A stretch of DNA of 64,000 bases from Sipunculus nudus (taxonomy: Eukaryota; Annelida; Sipuncula; Golfingiida; Sipunculidae): positions 77,266,300 through 77,330,299 of the forward strand of contig CM049314.1 in the NCBI GenBank assembly GCA_026874595.1, read 5' to 3'. The notes under the pieces are model-generated. The model was not told the origin of the DNA and did not search any database. It saw only the letters and a program-made list of their open reading frames with translations. A program made the position numbers and the translations under genes. Below, one piece after another: positions 35,100-48,255 of the stretch. Numbering within the stretch: the stretch's first letter is position 1; each line of letters begins with the position of its first letter.

Positions 35100-36282
35100 T
35101 ACGAAGCAGATTAAATACGTTACACCGGAAGACAGTGTTTTTAATGGAGTATTGGTATGTGTGTGTGTAAGTGTGTGTATGTTCTAAGCTATCCCGCCTC
35201 TATATTACATTAGGATTTGTTACAGAAGTGATCAAGGGTCAGATTTCTCTCTTTCCATATATCTGCATGTAACATAATATAAGTTAAATAATGAAGCTTT
35301 GTTATAATAATATAATATGTAAACTTATAGCATATAAACTTATATATGAACTAACTTTATCTTTTTTTCCGTGCTAGTTGCGACGAATGAGCAAATACGG
35401 CTTCCGCTTAAATGAATATTACTTCTTTCCCTTAGAAGACGAATAGATTTAACACTAGGAGATTCATTGGTAAAAAATATCAACTGCCATTTGTAAGTTC
35501 CCGATAAATAGCGTTCGAATTAAATTAACTATTAATATAACATTAAAATGTATGGGCACATAACATAACATTAGTAAATTTACAAGACAGCTGGTTTAGG
35601 TTCAAATATTATAATAAAAAATAATAGGCAATAAATGCATATTTGTAATCACTTAAAAGGTAGTAAAACATCACACGGGCATCAACGCATACTTTATATT
35701 GACATAGTATATCGCAGTTGGACAACTTTAGTAGATAATATAGTCTCCTTTTATAAAATGTGATGGAACTAAATCAAATAAAAACGTATAACCGGATCAA
35801 TGATCCAATAATTGGTCATCATTCTAACGACAGCTGTTGTTATATTTTCTCTTGATACCATTTAAAGATTTTGTCCGTCGGAACTGTTAATGTTATCATG
35901 TGATCAAACACGTCATTTGCAATATAGCAAATTGCATTTGCAATATAATGACAGCAATTAATATCGGAAAAAAATTTATAGGAACACGGACACCTTTCGA
36001 ATGTGAAATGTGAAAATCATGAAAAATGACTAATGAAAAAATGACTGAATAATTTGTAAAAAATAATTGTGAACTTTGATAAAACAATTCTTTATGTTCT
36101 ACTGTTCACTGAAAACAGTAGATATTTTTGTCACACTAGCTTTTTTTCCATTTAATTATTGTACTTCAAAGATTGTCTGTGATCACTTCATGCTCCCAGT
36201 AATTCCATCATTGATCCTTTGTTATAAGAACCTGTCATATAAGAATAGTGTTTTTAATAATGTACTTCAGCTGTTTGGCCTC

Positions 36283-36331
<49 letters not shown>

Positions 36332-38160
36332 ATTGTTAACTGATACATTGGAGTATGTATTAATATAATACTATGTACTATACTTTATTGCGGATATAAA
36401 TATATGCAATGCTATACAGATTGCGTCAGTTATATATGAGACAATTGGGTCTGTGGTACACGTCCTCTCGTGGGAAACTTACACATATTCCCTTTTCCCG
36501 TCCCGGCTTGCCTCTAACTTCGAGTAGCAAATAAGCTTGATTTTGGTACAAGTTCAATGCTCACTATGAGCAGAATGGGATTACATGAATATCTGATATA
36601 CACATATAAAAATAATTTTGTAACAATAAGCCCGATCAAGTTTGATATGTGAAGTTGCGCGGCAAGGCCACCAGGTTGAGTAGTATATATACGTTTCAAG
36701 CCACAGATCGCGAACGGTGCAAACTCTTTTACTGATATGCAGGAGTTCGCTAACTGTTTTAGAACGAAATATTGACAGGTAGTGTTATATTGTAAGCAAA
36801 AAACACTATATTTCATATAGATTTAATATATCTGTTCAATATATAGGTCTCTTTAATCACTGTTTTCCGATGTAGTATGCATTGTCACCAGTAATACGCC
36901 ATATAATAACTTTTTGAAGCCATATCATCACCCACATAGACATACACGGAATATCAGACGTATTCACATCAACTGAAAACTAATTGAAAAGATGATCTTT
37001 TTGATAATTATTGAGGTAACAATTTTAACAATTTTAAAATCAAGGCAATGTCCAGCAGACTCTGCCCCTCATGCACCGCCGCTACCTGAATAGCACTTGT
37101 CAGTGAAGCCTTAAGGAAACCCTCAACAGGTGTTAGCTTCACAATGCCTTCTCCAAGGCAATAACGCTACCAGCCAGTCGACTGGATATTTACCGTTCAG
37201 TCCGGTGTCCAATAGCACACGTTTGCTTAAATTTTAGATGCCCGAAGGTTGGCTGATGAAAGTGACTTGTAGTAATATATTAAAAATACAATTAATTCGG
37301 TAGGCTGACTTTCGATGGACAATGATCAAGTTCGACGAACACTCGAAAAAATTAACCATCCTACAATGATTGGCGGATGCGGGTTCGATGACAATCAAAC
37401 TCTCCTCGCAAATAGATTGTCACCTTGAAACTGGTTATTTGTATTTCCGATTGCGTTCCGTGGCTTTTCAAATCCAAACCTCGTAAACATTTCGTAACAG
37501 CTAAAAGTCATTTTGAGAACTGAATGAAACCCGGATATCTCAAAACAGCATATAAGGTGTGCCGTTAGTTAAATGACACCTACCGATGAAGAAATACGGG
37601 ATCGATAGAGGCGATTTGCGTTAACTGATCTGAATCCCAGTTTAGAACTAGACATTAATCAACATGTTATAAGACCAATCTTTATAAAAAAAAAGTTAAT
37701 AAAATTTCAATAAACATTTGATAAAGATCAAGGTCTCTCCCTCTCAATACATATTTATGTTATAATGATATAATAAATATATTTATCATTATACTTTATT
37801 TTTATTATTAATATAATATATAAGAAACTATATGCTAAAGTCATGTTGTTTATTAAAACTCTCTCGCACAACTACACACGGTAATTAAAGCAGTCTCGTA
37901 CACCTACACATGAGTAAATAATTTATAATTTCCAGATTCGCGCTTGATGTATAATCACTCTCAAATAGTCCTTAGTGGTCCGGGCAAACAAGGTCAATCT
38001 CATCAAACCTAAGATCGAGTCACTGTGGAGGGAATAATATTTCACTATTTCAATAACGGATGCGACAAGATACCGTGGCGTTACTGCCAGAGCTCAGAAA
38101 ATGCGAGAAATAAACTCTAGTTTGCTTTGCATTTCTTCAGGTTTTAGGACCTCTATCTAA
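35100..38160. other. non-genic stretch
   Basis: AT-rich; only a (TA)n microsatellite (36,284-36,328) stands out. Small open frames have no recognisable domains. Confidence 0.45.
36284..36328. repeat. (TA)n microsatellite
   Basis: Pure alternating TA. Confidence 0.97.
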
Positions 38161-38189
38161 GACATATGGAGATTTCTTCCCATTCTGCC

Positions 38190-38310
38190 GGATGTAGCTG
38201 TCAGCAGTAGTAACTGAACCAGTGGAAAATTCACTGGATTTATAAGAATTGACGGAATGAGATTGGCCAGGACTGACACAGGGAAATATTATCCTGTTTT
38301 AACCTGATAA
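38190..38310 (-). repeat. isolated block related to the first array
   Basis: On the minus strand 'CAGTCCTGGCCAATCTCATT' corresponds to the acceptor region of 4,882 and 19,461, and 'GAATTTTCCACTGGTTC' to 'GAATTTTCCACGCGAAAT' beyond 19,423. It shows that the array family extends about 18 kb beyond its main cluster. Confidence 0.45.
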
Positions 38311-40026
38311 ATGTGACGAGGCCGGGCGATGGGCTAGCCGCGCGCTGACACTCTCAATTTAACCTGGTATTTTTACTAACGTTACCTAAATCCTGTGCTT
38401 TGCAGAGAAATCTCGACGTAAAAGAGAAGGATTAGGAGATACCTTTCACATACGGAAATCAGAAGAGAAATCAATGGCAGCTTTTCTCGCCCTGGAGTAT
38501 TCTGGATGAGATGTTGAACTTTTTCCTGGGAGGCGACTAAAATAAATTCAACAGATGGTATCCAGAATAATTGCTTACTTGACTTCCAAACTCGCGTGAG
38601 ATTGATGTTTTTGGCCTTCTTTAGAAAGAGTCAACATTTTGTTTTGTCATAAAGAAAATTTAATAATACGGGATTTTTTTTCACCCGTCCACAGAGTGGA
38701 TGAAAAATAACACATAGATTGCTTGACTCATCACTGCATCTATATAACGTGCCTTTGTTCTTTTTGTACAGGCTGTAGACTATTTGCTGGAAAACATGTG
38801 AATCTTGACCTATGATTTTCTGCTTTTCTCAATATACCTTGGACATTGAAATTTGTACCTTAATGTTTAAAATTTCTGAAAATGTAGTCTAAATGCTTCA
38901 TTTCTATACAGAGGAGGAATTCTATTTAATTTCTCCTGATAAATACTAGAAACTTTAAAGTAAGCTATTAATGTTCCTTCAGTATATAAATTGATTTCTT
39001 GCTCACTCTATGTACATCTGTTATGATCTCTGGTTATTCCCGTTAAGAAAGTCTTCATAACCAACTTGTGACGGAGGTATTAGCTTGTTTATAGGTATAA
39101 AGGTATAAGCATGTGTATCTATAAGCTCTTAGTCGCAGCAATGCTTAGGAACGGGAAAAATATGTCAACTGAGATCGTTGGTTAAATATGTGAGGCAGAT
39201 TAAAGGTCAGAAGTTTAAAACGAGATTTTCAAAAACTATGATTTGCCTGCGTGTCTGTGTTGAGTGTGTTTGGATTATTTTGGCGCCCCCTACGTAATAA
39301 AGATGTAAACACATAAAAACCCTGTGTGCAGTGGGATCGGTATTTCCTCATCTAGTTTTTTTTTTAAGAAAGGTTCAAGCAATTTTCTACGGTTAATAGA
39401 CGCCATATATCGGAAAAGACCGTTCTACTTCGTTAAAGAATTATCGACTTACGAGTTCACTGAAACCCACATAACTCTGCTCTTACTCCTGATTATAGCG
39501 CCATTCCTCTTCTGTGATATTAGAGAGTCTACGACAAGCTTACTGGCTGTCAGGGTGCCGTTACATCCTCAGCGAGGAACCAACTTTAAGGCACTTTGAG
39601 GATGCAAAGATTTTCGTCATTTCTGACGTCTGATGGCCTAGAGGTACTTTGTCAATTGACAAACACCAGACTAATCGTGAGTATTCTTTGTATTCTTTCT
39701 AACAACATCAAACCTTAATGAGAAAAAAATCCCCTATAACTTCGCACATTGGTAAATCTCTCGTGTCTCACCATAGAAACAGAGTTTCATTTTGGATTGT
39801 AAGTTCGCATATATTATCTTGTGTTAATTTAGCATTCGTCACCTAATGTTAAGATTATGGCCTGTTTACCACAATATGAATGCAAACTGATAGATGACCA
39901 CTGCGATGCAATCCTAGATAATGCTTGCATCACGACTGAAATAGGCAATAAAATCTCGTTTTGGCGTTTATCGCTCTTTTTCGCAGAGTTATAGAACGTT
40001 ACATTCGCTGTAAATTCGACGTGAGT

Positions 40027-40053
40027 AAAAAAAAAAAAAAAAAAAAAAAAAAA
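40027..40053. repeat. poly-A tract
   Basis: About 27 consecutive A. It could be a retroposon tail, but no upstream element was recognised. Confidence 0.9.
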
Positions 40054-40951
40054 CAATGAAACCTTGTTAAAATGTAACAATTGTTTAAATTAGTTTTCAA
40101 CAAAAAATATCTAACGAGGAGAAAAATGTTTTACATGACAGACCTGCTGATGATGGGTTGTCAGACAATGTTGTATAGGTTTCTGCTTGAAAACAAAGTA
40201 CCTCCGCTGAAACAAGAGACTCGCCCACCATTGATTGATGTATTGCGAAGATGCTTGGTTCAGAAAATATATTACCAGTACAAAAAAAAGAACTTGTGAA
40301 CCTTAAATCACTACGAAATGCATGACCTCAAACAAGTCTTAAATATCGTGGTTTTCGAGGGTGCATTGAAACATGATGTTATATATGGACAGTGTTAATC
40401 ATTGTCCAATTAAAATGGAGGTAACAGTGTTTCTTTCTCGCGCCAAAATATGCAGCACGCTACTTCCTAGATAAGCTATTCTCAGCTGTGTTGTGTAAAA
40501 TGTTCCAACCCCATTTCAGTCAAGGCCATTTGTCTAGAGTTTAAGATTTAGAAGCAAAAATCTTGGAAAATGATTATTGGTCTAGATTTAAAGTTTGATC
40601 TTAAAGAAAAACACTCAATAGCCCATTCAATAGTATGATACAAGTAATTCTTTCAGGCACAATATTTTGCGAAGAACATGCAGAACAATTAAGATAGGAA
40701 TTTAACATAAAATAAATACAAATCCCAGCTTTTATCGCGGAACAACTGAATTGTCCCTGTGTCTCTCTGTTTTTTTTTTATGAACATTTAAAATATATCA
40801 TATAATCTATAACTGTCAGGTGCATAGAGTTATTTATTAGTATTTTTGCACTGCTAAGTAAATTGTAAATCGATAAATAGATAAACCGTGATCCGTACTA
40901 CCAGTATCTATTGGATTATGATGTTCTTGATGATGATGATTATCATATTAT

Positions 40952-40953
40952 TA

Positions 40954-40988
<35 letters not shown>

Positions 40989-40990
40989 AT
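40952..40990. repeat. (ATT)n microsatellite
   Basis: Trinucleotide run following a GAT-rich stretch. Confidence 0.95.
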
Positions 40991-41164
40991 TTTATTTTTG
41001 TGTGACAGCAAATTTATGCAAACGTACGAAAACACGCTTTATAGACATGGTTATCGGAAACCGAATTTCTCAGTAACCGGGGTTAATAGTAATCAGGAAT
41101 TCAGGCCAGTTATTAAATGATCATAACGAAACGGGTTACAGAGCTCGTATTTATTTGATTTGCA

Positions 41165-41480
41165 CAAGTGTATAATCAAGTTTACCCCCTGTCCTTTCCC
41201 CTCCGCGTAACAATACATAGTTCACTGGGTCATGGGAGCCCAAAAAGCTTGATATTCGGAAGTAATTTTACGACCATGTAGCTGACACTCAAACTATCTT
41301 CAAAGAAGGACCAATACGTCTAAGGACAACACTACAGGGAAAAGAAAGGATGGTTCACCTTCCGTTCCAGTTCCAACCCTTTGATCTTTTTTTCTAGATA
41401 TCCGGCTAAAACAGTTCACAGATTAAGACTTTTTTCTTGCCATTGTTCAATAGGTCTGCGTTCATTAAACATATTTATTT
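41165..41480. repeat. segment duplicated at 47,975-48,255
   Basis: Ordered shared anchors: 'TATAATCAA', 'AAAAAGCTT', 'GGAAGT-ATTTTACG', 'ATGTAGC-GACA', 'AAGGACC--TACGTCT-AGGACA', 'TTCAGACTTTTTCTT' equivalents. Same orientation, about 6.8 kb apart. Confidence 0.6.
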
Positions 41481-42159
41481 ATTTAAGGAATAATTTTACA
41501 TGGGAATTGACATTTTCTTATCCGGTAATTTTATTACTAATTCCGAGGATTATTTTTCTTATAATTTATCCAGGTAACATAATAGTTTACTGTTAACAAA
41601 TGATAAAAAATAGTGGATGGTTCTGCACCAAATGGACGATTATGATCGGATGACTACGGGGTATATTTTCGAATACATAAATGGAAATAACAAAAAAAAA
41701 GTAAGTCTTTGACATTATTTTCATTCACCTCTCGTGATATATGAAATGCAATCGTCTGATTACAGTAGAACGCCTGCTTACGGCCACGCCTCTATAACGG
41801 TCTTTTGTCTATAACGGTCAGATTTTCCGGTCCCGAATTTTCGACCGTTATATTTCATAACCATTTTGTTGTTAATTATGGTCACTCCTCTATTGCGTAT
41901 TACGGCCAGGTCTCTCAGTCCCGCAGGCCGGGAAACTCCTAAATTACGGTCATGAGCAGTAACTCCGTGACATGGGCTCAACAAAACGAGCGGCCACTTA
42001 TGACCTCAATATCACTACACAAGTGTCCGCTCTCACATATTTCTGTCTGTTAATGAGTGCCTGGATAAAGGTAACCACTCGACCGAGACTGAGTTGTTTG
42101 ACACGTAGCCAGCGTCGTACTACCGCACTTAGCCTCATTAGTATACACAATAGTAAGGC

Positions 42160-43236
42160 TAGACTGGCCCAGTCCATGAAATAGTTCTGACTTAATTGTT
42201 GCTTCTGACAGAGAAATCAAACGTTCACGCGTTGTGTCGCATTTAGTATCGGTACCGCCATCTTACGGAAACTCGTATAACTAATTTGCCACTAACTGAT
42301 CCTCTGATTTCATGGACTGGTAATCTTGGCCGGTTCCCGGACGGTCAGCGCCACACATCACCGCCTCACTGAACTAAGGTCTTTTCCAGTGACGTCAACA
42401 GTGCTCTTTCCAAGAATCCTTTTTAAAACCTTGACCGGTTCATCCAGTAATCGCCAATTCCGGGCTTCCCATTGGCAACAAATATTCCGACTTAATTTGT
42501 CTTAATAATTTTAGGCCGTCGCATAAGTTGATTTGGGGAGACTATAAAACACTATAACTCTCAGCCTCAGTATTAATCGGACCAGCACTCATGAAAGTTG
42601 GCCTGGTTAAACCTAAAGTAGGCCAAACTCTGACTCAGCCAATCAGCGCGAGATATTCAGGTGCATTCAGGCGACGAGCGCAGTCAAAATATACCGGCTG
42701 ACTGAAACGATCACGATTCGCGTGTCGCAATTTGACAGTAAAAACACGGGTTCAGACAAATGCTGCCAGCTACTCTGGTCATCTCGGTAGAAGGAATTTT
42801 ACTGGACCTGTCGGAACCAAATTGTTGCGATAGTGTCTACAATATGCACTCTCATTTGGCCCATGGCCCGTAATATTCGTTCAGCAGAGATATATCATAG
42901 GACACGAAGGTTCATGTGTGGACTACCTGAACACATGATTTCAGTGCGAATGTTACCAAGCGGGTCGAGCTGTACGTTCGCTGTTGGCGTTCTCATAGAA
43001 CAATGCCACTCACATGAGGCGTGACGGCCTGATATGCAAATACTGGGGAATCGTCAGGTCCTCAAAGAGCCTTGTGACGCCTTGATATACAAATATCAGT
43101 GATTCACCCTACGGACTTTACAGGGCTTTAGTGATAAGAGCTGGCACTAAGTTAAGTTTATCGGTAGTTGGAATTACGTTTTATTTAAGCGTTTTTTATA
43201 AGTAAACGCAAATACTAAAGCCCAGGCAGGGCTATT
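42160..43236. mobile_element. insertion of unknown type nested in the pogo-like element
   Basis: The shorter copy at 2.3 kb runs 'CACAATAGTAAGGCATGTG' without interruption. Here that sequence is split after 'AGTAAGGC' and resumes at 'TGTAAGGCATGTG', giving a 7-8 bp putative target duplication. The insert begins TAGACTGGCC and ends GGCAGGGCTAT, only weakly inverted. It carries a perfect 14 nt inverted repeat CCAGTCCATGAAAT (42,169-42,182 and 42,307-42,320). No transposase frame was recognised. An 8 bp duplication would fit the hAT or P class. Confidence 0.6.
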
Positions 43237-43530
43237 GTAAGGCATGTGCTCCCACATGCGTGTATGTTTAGGAGTCAGTCGCGCGAGCTGGAATTTTAAT
43301 CAGGGTGTTTGTCATTTAATTAACGAATGACAACCATCGGGTCCCGATGATTATGTCATCAGAAAAATGTTACGCAGACTATGATCTTTAATGTTCTTGT
43401 GAACACGTACATGAAACGAAAGCAGTGCGGCAAACATCGCACAATTTACCCATTATGAATAATGATGAATGCAAAATAAACATTGTTACATGTATAAAAT
43501 GTTACGCATACTCGGCCCATTTTTACTATT

Positions 43531-43800
43531 ATGGCGACCAAGAACAGACATGAAATTGCTCTCAAAGAAAAGCTAGATCTGATCAGGAAGAATGACCGGT
43601 AAAGCAGCCGACAGCTAGCAGAAATCTATGGTGTCGGCCGAAATCAAGTTCAAAACGTACTGAAGAGGAAGCGAGAGTTCATGGAACAGTATGAAGAATA
43701 CGCAAATGCCAGTAAAATAGACTGTATCTACAGGGAATGATAAACTGAACGATGTCATGTGCCAGGGGTTCAACAAGATGAGGGCTCAGTTACATTTTAA
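43531..43800 (+). pseudogene. truncated pogo/Tigger transposase (CENP-B-type DNA-binding region)
   Basis: An ATG at 43,531 opens a frame reading 'MATKNRHEIALKEKLDLIRK' and continuing, after an in-frame TAA at 43,600, with 'SSRQLAEIYGVGRNQVQNVL'. This matches the N-terminal helix-turn-helix of pogo/Tigger transposases and CENP-B ('...L..K..I......G.S...LA..YGVG.STI..I'). A TGA at 43,738 ends it. In the next frame 'LNDVMCQGFNKMRAQ' resembles the start of the second CENP-B-type helix-turn-helix ('L..WF...R'). The sequence then jumps to the 3' terminal region, so the DDE catalytic domain is deleted. It binds DNA in intact relatives and is non-functional here. Confidence 0.85.
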
Positions 43801-43899
43801 CTCCCTTATCCTGGTCAAGACTTTTATAACGGCCACTCCTGTATTAAGGCCATTTTCATCCAGTCCCGATGTTGACCGTAATACAGACGTTCTACTGTA

Positions 43900-45985
43900 T
43901 ATAGAACCAGTCATATTTAAGTTTCATATGAGTATGCGTTTAATGCTTAAACTAAGCCGTTCATGCTTTGCCAATGAATTTATTGACAGCCACTGCTAAT
44001 TTCAGCATTCTTTTTTTTTTTTTTTTGCAAATTGTAACATTTTAGAATATGAACTAATGTGCAGCAGCAGGGTTCCACTTAATGGACCCAAAAGGTATGG
44101 TTTTGTAGATGTGGTAATTTCATACCAGGATAACTTAAAATCTGTTCAGATCTTAATTCTTGTCACAATGAATTTTCTTTCTTTAAAACACTTCTCGTGT
44201 CATTCTTATAAATCCGTGCTTCATTAGCATCAGTTTCGTGTTTGTTATAACAGTACCCTACGTGCTTTGCACACTGATAATTTCATCTTGTCTTTTATCA
44301 AGAATAAAATGCGACTGGGTTCACGATAACGAAATCAAATTAGAAACAAGATTACGAAACTGATACAATGAAAGGAAATTATATTATATTACAAAACGTA
44401 TCAAACATCTACTTAGTTCATTGAAATATTAGTAATAAAGAGTGTAACATTAAAGGTGATTTCAGGATGTACAATGAATAATATACGACACGTGATAAAT
44501 AATGGAACCATAGCAGAAAATCTATATTCCCGCTTAGGATTAAATTTTACTGATGGTCTTCACTTTCTATAACGGTTGGTCACACAGAATCTTATGGACA
44601 TTAATGTACCTGACGGAGACACGCCAACCCCTGCGGAGTAATTATTATCTAAACATGTGAAATCGTAAAAAATGAAAATAAAATGAAAGAAACAGTTGCC
44701 TACGGTCTGACACTTTTTCTCCTTTTTTTTCTCTCTCACATTTTCGCGTTCTCTTTATCTGTATATTTGTGTGTGTTTTATCTATATCACTATATCTCGT
44801 CCTCGTCCTCTGCCTTTGAATGGCCCTGTCTCTATTTCTGCGTTTATCTGTACTTGTCACACTTATTTATATACATCAGCATATTCAAGTTGATATCCTG
44901 TAATGTTAAAAATATCCTTCGAATACATCGTGGTATTATAACAATCTAATTTAATTAATCTGCTTCCGCAAGCGTATCATACAGTACTTACTACATAGAT
45001 GAACACACAACCGCAAAATAGCAAAATGGAAACATTTTCTTATTTCTTTGGGTATTTAAGGCTAATTCTATGTTAAAACTCAAGCTTACAGTTCGTTTGA
45101 TTACATATACGAGTTGAAATAACTAGGCAAAAGAAAGATTAAATATGGCATGGTAAGCCTGAACCACCATATTTTCTCATGGAACACATCTGTCGAGTTC
45201 CACCATTAGTTATTATAACTTTTTCTGCAAACCAAACTTTTTTTACCTTTGGCAGGCACATTAATCATGCTCCTCTTACAGAACCAAACCAAAAACTACA
45301 CTGAAGAAAACCATTTTCTTTTAAGAGTTTAAATATTAATAAAGAATCCAGTGAAATGAAATCCCAACTCAAGAACATTTGGATCAGCTTAACATCGATA
45401 ATTGTTTTGGTCGTTCAGTCTCAGGTGGCTTTACTGACATCTGCCATACATTGTATTATGCGACCTTTTACTGGAAAATGATTTTTTTTTATCGTTCAAG
45501 AAAAATCTCCGCCAGGCTGTTATTTTTGTTTGATATCAATCTAAGATTATGGATAGACTTGTTGTCTTGAAATAAATTAATATACTTTTTTTATCGTTTC
45601 TATTAGTATAAAAATTAAAAGTTTACATAATAAGCAATAACAAAATATAATCTAAACCTCAAGTGTCAAAGAATGTTTAAGGTTGATTTAATTTTTTTTA
45701 AATGTTAATTTCACATAATTGAAATTTGAGACAATTCCATTTAAACATTCATCTAAATGTCTATTTTATCCAGCATAAATACATTACTCACCTCCCGCCA
45801 TGTCCTAGTTTTAGTTCATCCTTTGCTTTCCGTCAACCGAAAGTGTACGTTTTTATGTAGGTCTCTCTTTTTTTAAAACACTAAACGGGTTATAAACATT
45901 GTCACTTTCTTTTATTACATTTGTTTCTTTAACAATTTTAGGCGTTGTAGGCGATGAGTTGCTCAGAGATAGATATATGCATCGC
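43900..45985. other. non-genic stretch
   Basis: AT-rich; a T-run lies at about 44,011-44,026. Overlapping open frames on both strands at 44,645-44,949 are low-complexity and unrecognised. Confidence 0.45.
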
Positions 45986-45987
45986 TT

Positions 45988-46018
45988 TATATATATATGT
46001 GTGTGTGTGTGTGTGTAT
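45988..46018. repeat. (TA)n(TG)n compound microsatellite
   Basis: TA run passing into TG run. Confidence 0.95.
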
Positions 46019-46019
46019 A

Positions 46020-47530
46020 CATTTCGCATTTAGGTAACATGGATCAATGATCCTATGATAATTGGTTCGCTTAATTACGCGCATAGACACATTCGCATTC
46101 TGTTTACACACGTTGTATTTTATACACGTTGAAAACTTAAAGTCAGGTTTTCAAGGACTGCTTAACACATGGCTAACAGGTTAATTAGAAATCAGTGACA
46201 CCAGAGTATGCCGCCACTTAGAGCTAGATGCGACCTTCAATCGTGGGGAGTCATGTCGGGTGGTATGCCAGATGACTGGTGATCGCAGGAACCCATGAAC
46301 GATTGCAAATAAAAAAAAACATGTTGTAATGAGGTCTTTGATCGTAAACAAAACCCCCTTCAACTAGCGTGGTCGAGGGTATCTTATCTGATCGTTTTTT
46401 AGGTGGTGGCAAACAATCATGCGACCATTTTGATTATAGTCTGATACTATCACAACAAACAATACACAAATTGTCTTATGAGAGTCGTAAGCCTATCGCA
46501 CGATCATACACGACTACTCGGAAAATTATCATGGACAGTCTTACGCTAGTCGTACAAAGCCGTAAAACGTCGTACGACAAGTCTTCCTGCGACAAGTCTT
46601 CAATCTCCGTGCGACAGTCTTATTTTTATGTGACCGGAACATTTTTTATGCTAAGTAGTCGGAGTCAGTTACAAAGACCGCCTGTTTCCTGAGACATCAG
46701 GAATTAATGATGATACCTTCACTTTTACACTTTATGAAAGCTGCCCCAAGGTTCGGTATCCTATGGCTGTTTATCCAAATGATCTGTTGTATTTTTTATC
46801 ATAGTAAAATGTCTTTTAAAAGGGATAACGTTAAAACTTGGTCTCTTTTTCACAACTCAAATGGAAGGTGTAACGGTCCTCATTTTGTTCCGGACCGATA
46901 TGATTATTCTCAGTGTAAAACAAAACCAATGTAACCATATTATAAGATAACAATTGCCTAAACTTTCATCAAATATCATAACGATTTTTTTTTATTTTAA
47001 TTCATTCTCACGTCAACATTTAACACAAGGTTCAGTTGTAAAGAAAGGACTACGTGTCGTTCGGTCGTCAGTCAAGATTATTTATATATTTTCTGAAAGA
47101 AGGTAAGACAAAGTATATCTAGCGTGTAAGACTCATCCGCAGTCTTCTTTTGATATCTAGTGAAAGTACCTGGGCAAAGTGAGTAAATTTTTAGAAAAAA
47201 CAAGGGTAAATCAGTGCTTCATGCATTAATTCAAGCAAGTCATGAACCACGTGATGTTTGGTTGCATTTAGTAAATATTGACAATCTTAATTATTAACAC
47301 ATTCAGCAGACAAACAACATCTTATTCCCTTGAAGGAATGTAAAATGTACTGGCAATATTATGTTGAAATATTCTCGGAAACACTATTAACATTAGCCAG
47401 CCTTTATTCAGCCAAGGTTACCGATAAAACTTTAAAAGAAGGAAAAATGGAATTATTGTTAATATAAAGAGAGGCAAATTAACGCCAGACACACACACAC
47501 AGAATCTTAAATATACCGAACATTTCTCGT
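46020..47530. other. non-genic stretch with CGTACGAC-type short repeats
   Basis: Between 46,470 and 46,630 short words related to 'TCGTACGAC', 'GTCTTACG' and 'GACAAGTCTTC' recur on both strands, which suggests a small inverted-repeat element. It is open for 107 codons (46,369-46,692) without recognisable similarity. Confidence 0.4.
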
Positions 47531-47579
47531 GTTAAGTGAATATATATATATATATACAAACACACACATATATCATTCT

Positions 47580-47583
<4 letters not shown>

Positions 47584-47663
<80 letters not shown>
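47584..47663. repeat. (TA)n microsatellite
   Basis: About 80 bases of alternating TA, preceded by a shorter TA run at 47,541-47,555. Confidence 0.98.
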
Positions 47664-47664
<1 letters not shown>

Positions 47665-47974
47665 GGGGTGTCCAATTGAAGCAAATAATTCGATACATTT
47701 TGAAAAGTAATTGTTGGAAAAGTGTTGGAGATAAAGTTTAATATTATTTAAATTACCACTATTAAGATCATCATTGCTGCAAACTACTACTAAGCTACTA
47801 AACTACCACGTTAACGACTGCTGGTGAAACTGCTTACATTTATACAGATTTTACAAGAGGACTGTAATGACTGAAATGTTTATAGCAATAGGTTTTTGCA
47901 ATCGTCTGTCGATAAAAATCAATAAAAGATCTCTGTTTGTATGTTCGTAAAAACTGAAATGTTCCGTGACAAAT

Positions 47975-48255
47975 TATGTACAAAACGTATAATCAAATTG
48001 AAGCTCTAACGCCTCCGTCAGCGTTAGAATCCCCGAATCCCTTGGTTTAAGAAGTCAAAAAGCTTATTAATAGGAAGTTATTTTACGGCATGTAGCAGAC
48101 AATCAAACCTGATACCTCACACAAGGACCTGTACGTCTTAGGACAATCGATTCAAATTGCCCTTCCATTTCAATATCAATACTTTATATTTTTTCTTTTA
48201 CATGTCCAAGGTTCAGACTTTTTCTTTTCATTGTCCCACATTCCTTCGTTTATAA
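47975..48255. repeat. second copy of the 41,165-41,480 segment
   Basis: Same ordered anchors and orientation as the 41.2 kb copy. Confidence 0.6.

Larger units (their letters stand above)
38320..41160. other. non-genic stretch
   Basis: Contains an A-run at 40,027-40,053 and an (ATT)n microsatellite at 40,952-40,986. No supported gene. Confidence 0.45.
41763..43897 (+). mobile_element. pogo/Tigger-like DNA transposon with nested insertion
   Basis: The ends are imperfect inverted repeats: left 'CAGTAGAACGCCTGCTTACG', right reverse complement 'CAGTAGAACGTCTGTATTAC'. Both are flanked by TA, the target duplication of the Tc1/mariner superfamily (41,761-41,762 and 43,898-43,899). Subterminal 'ACGGTC/GACCGT' motifs recur at both ends. 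A broken N-terminal transposase frame begins at 43,531 and the catalytic DDE part is absent. Relative to the copy at 2.2-2.9 kb about 1.08 kb is inserted at 42,160-43,236. The element is non-autonomous. Confidence 0.88.

Noticed and set aside
44645-44949. Overlapping plus and minus frames (88 and 71 codons)
   Set aside because: Pyrimidine-rich low-complexity tract, no recognisable similarity.
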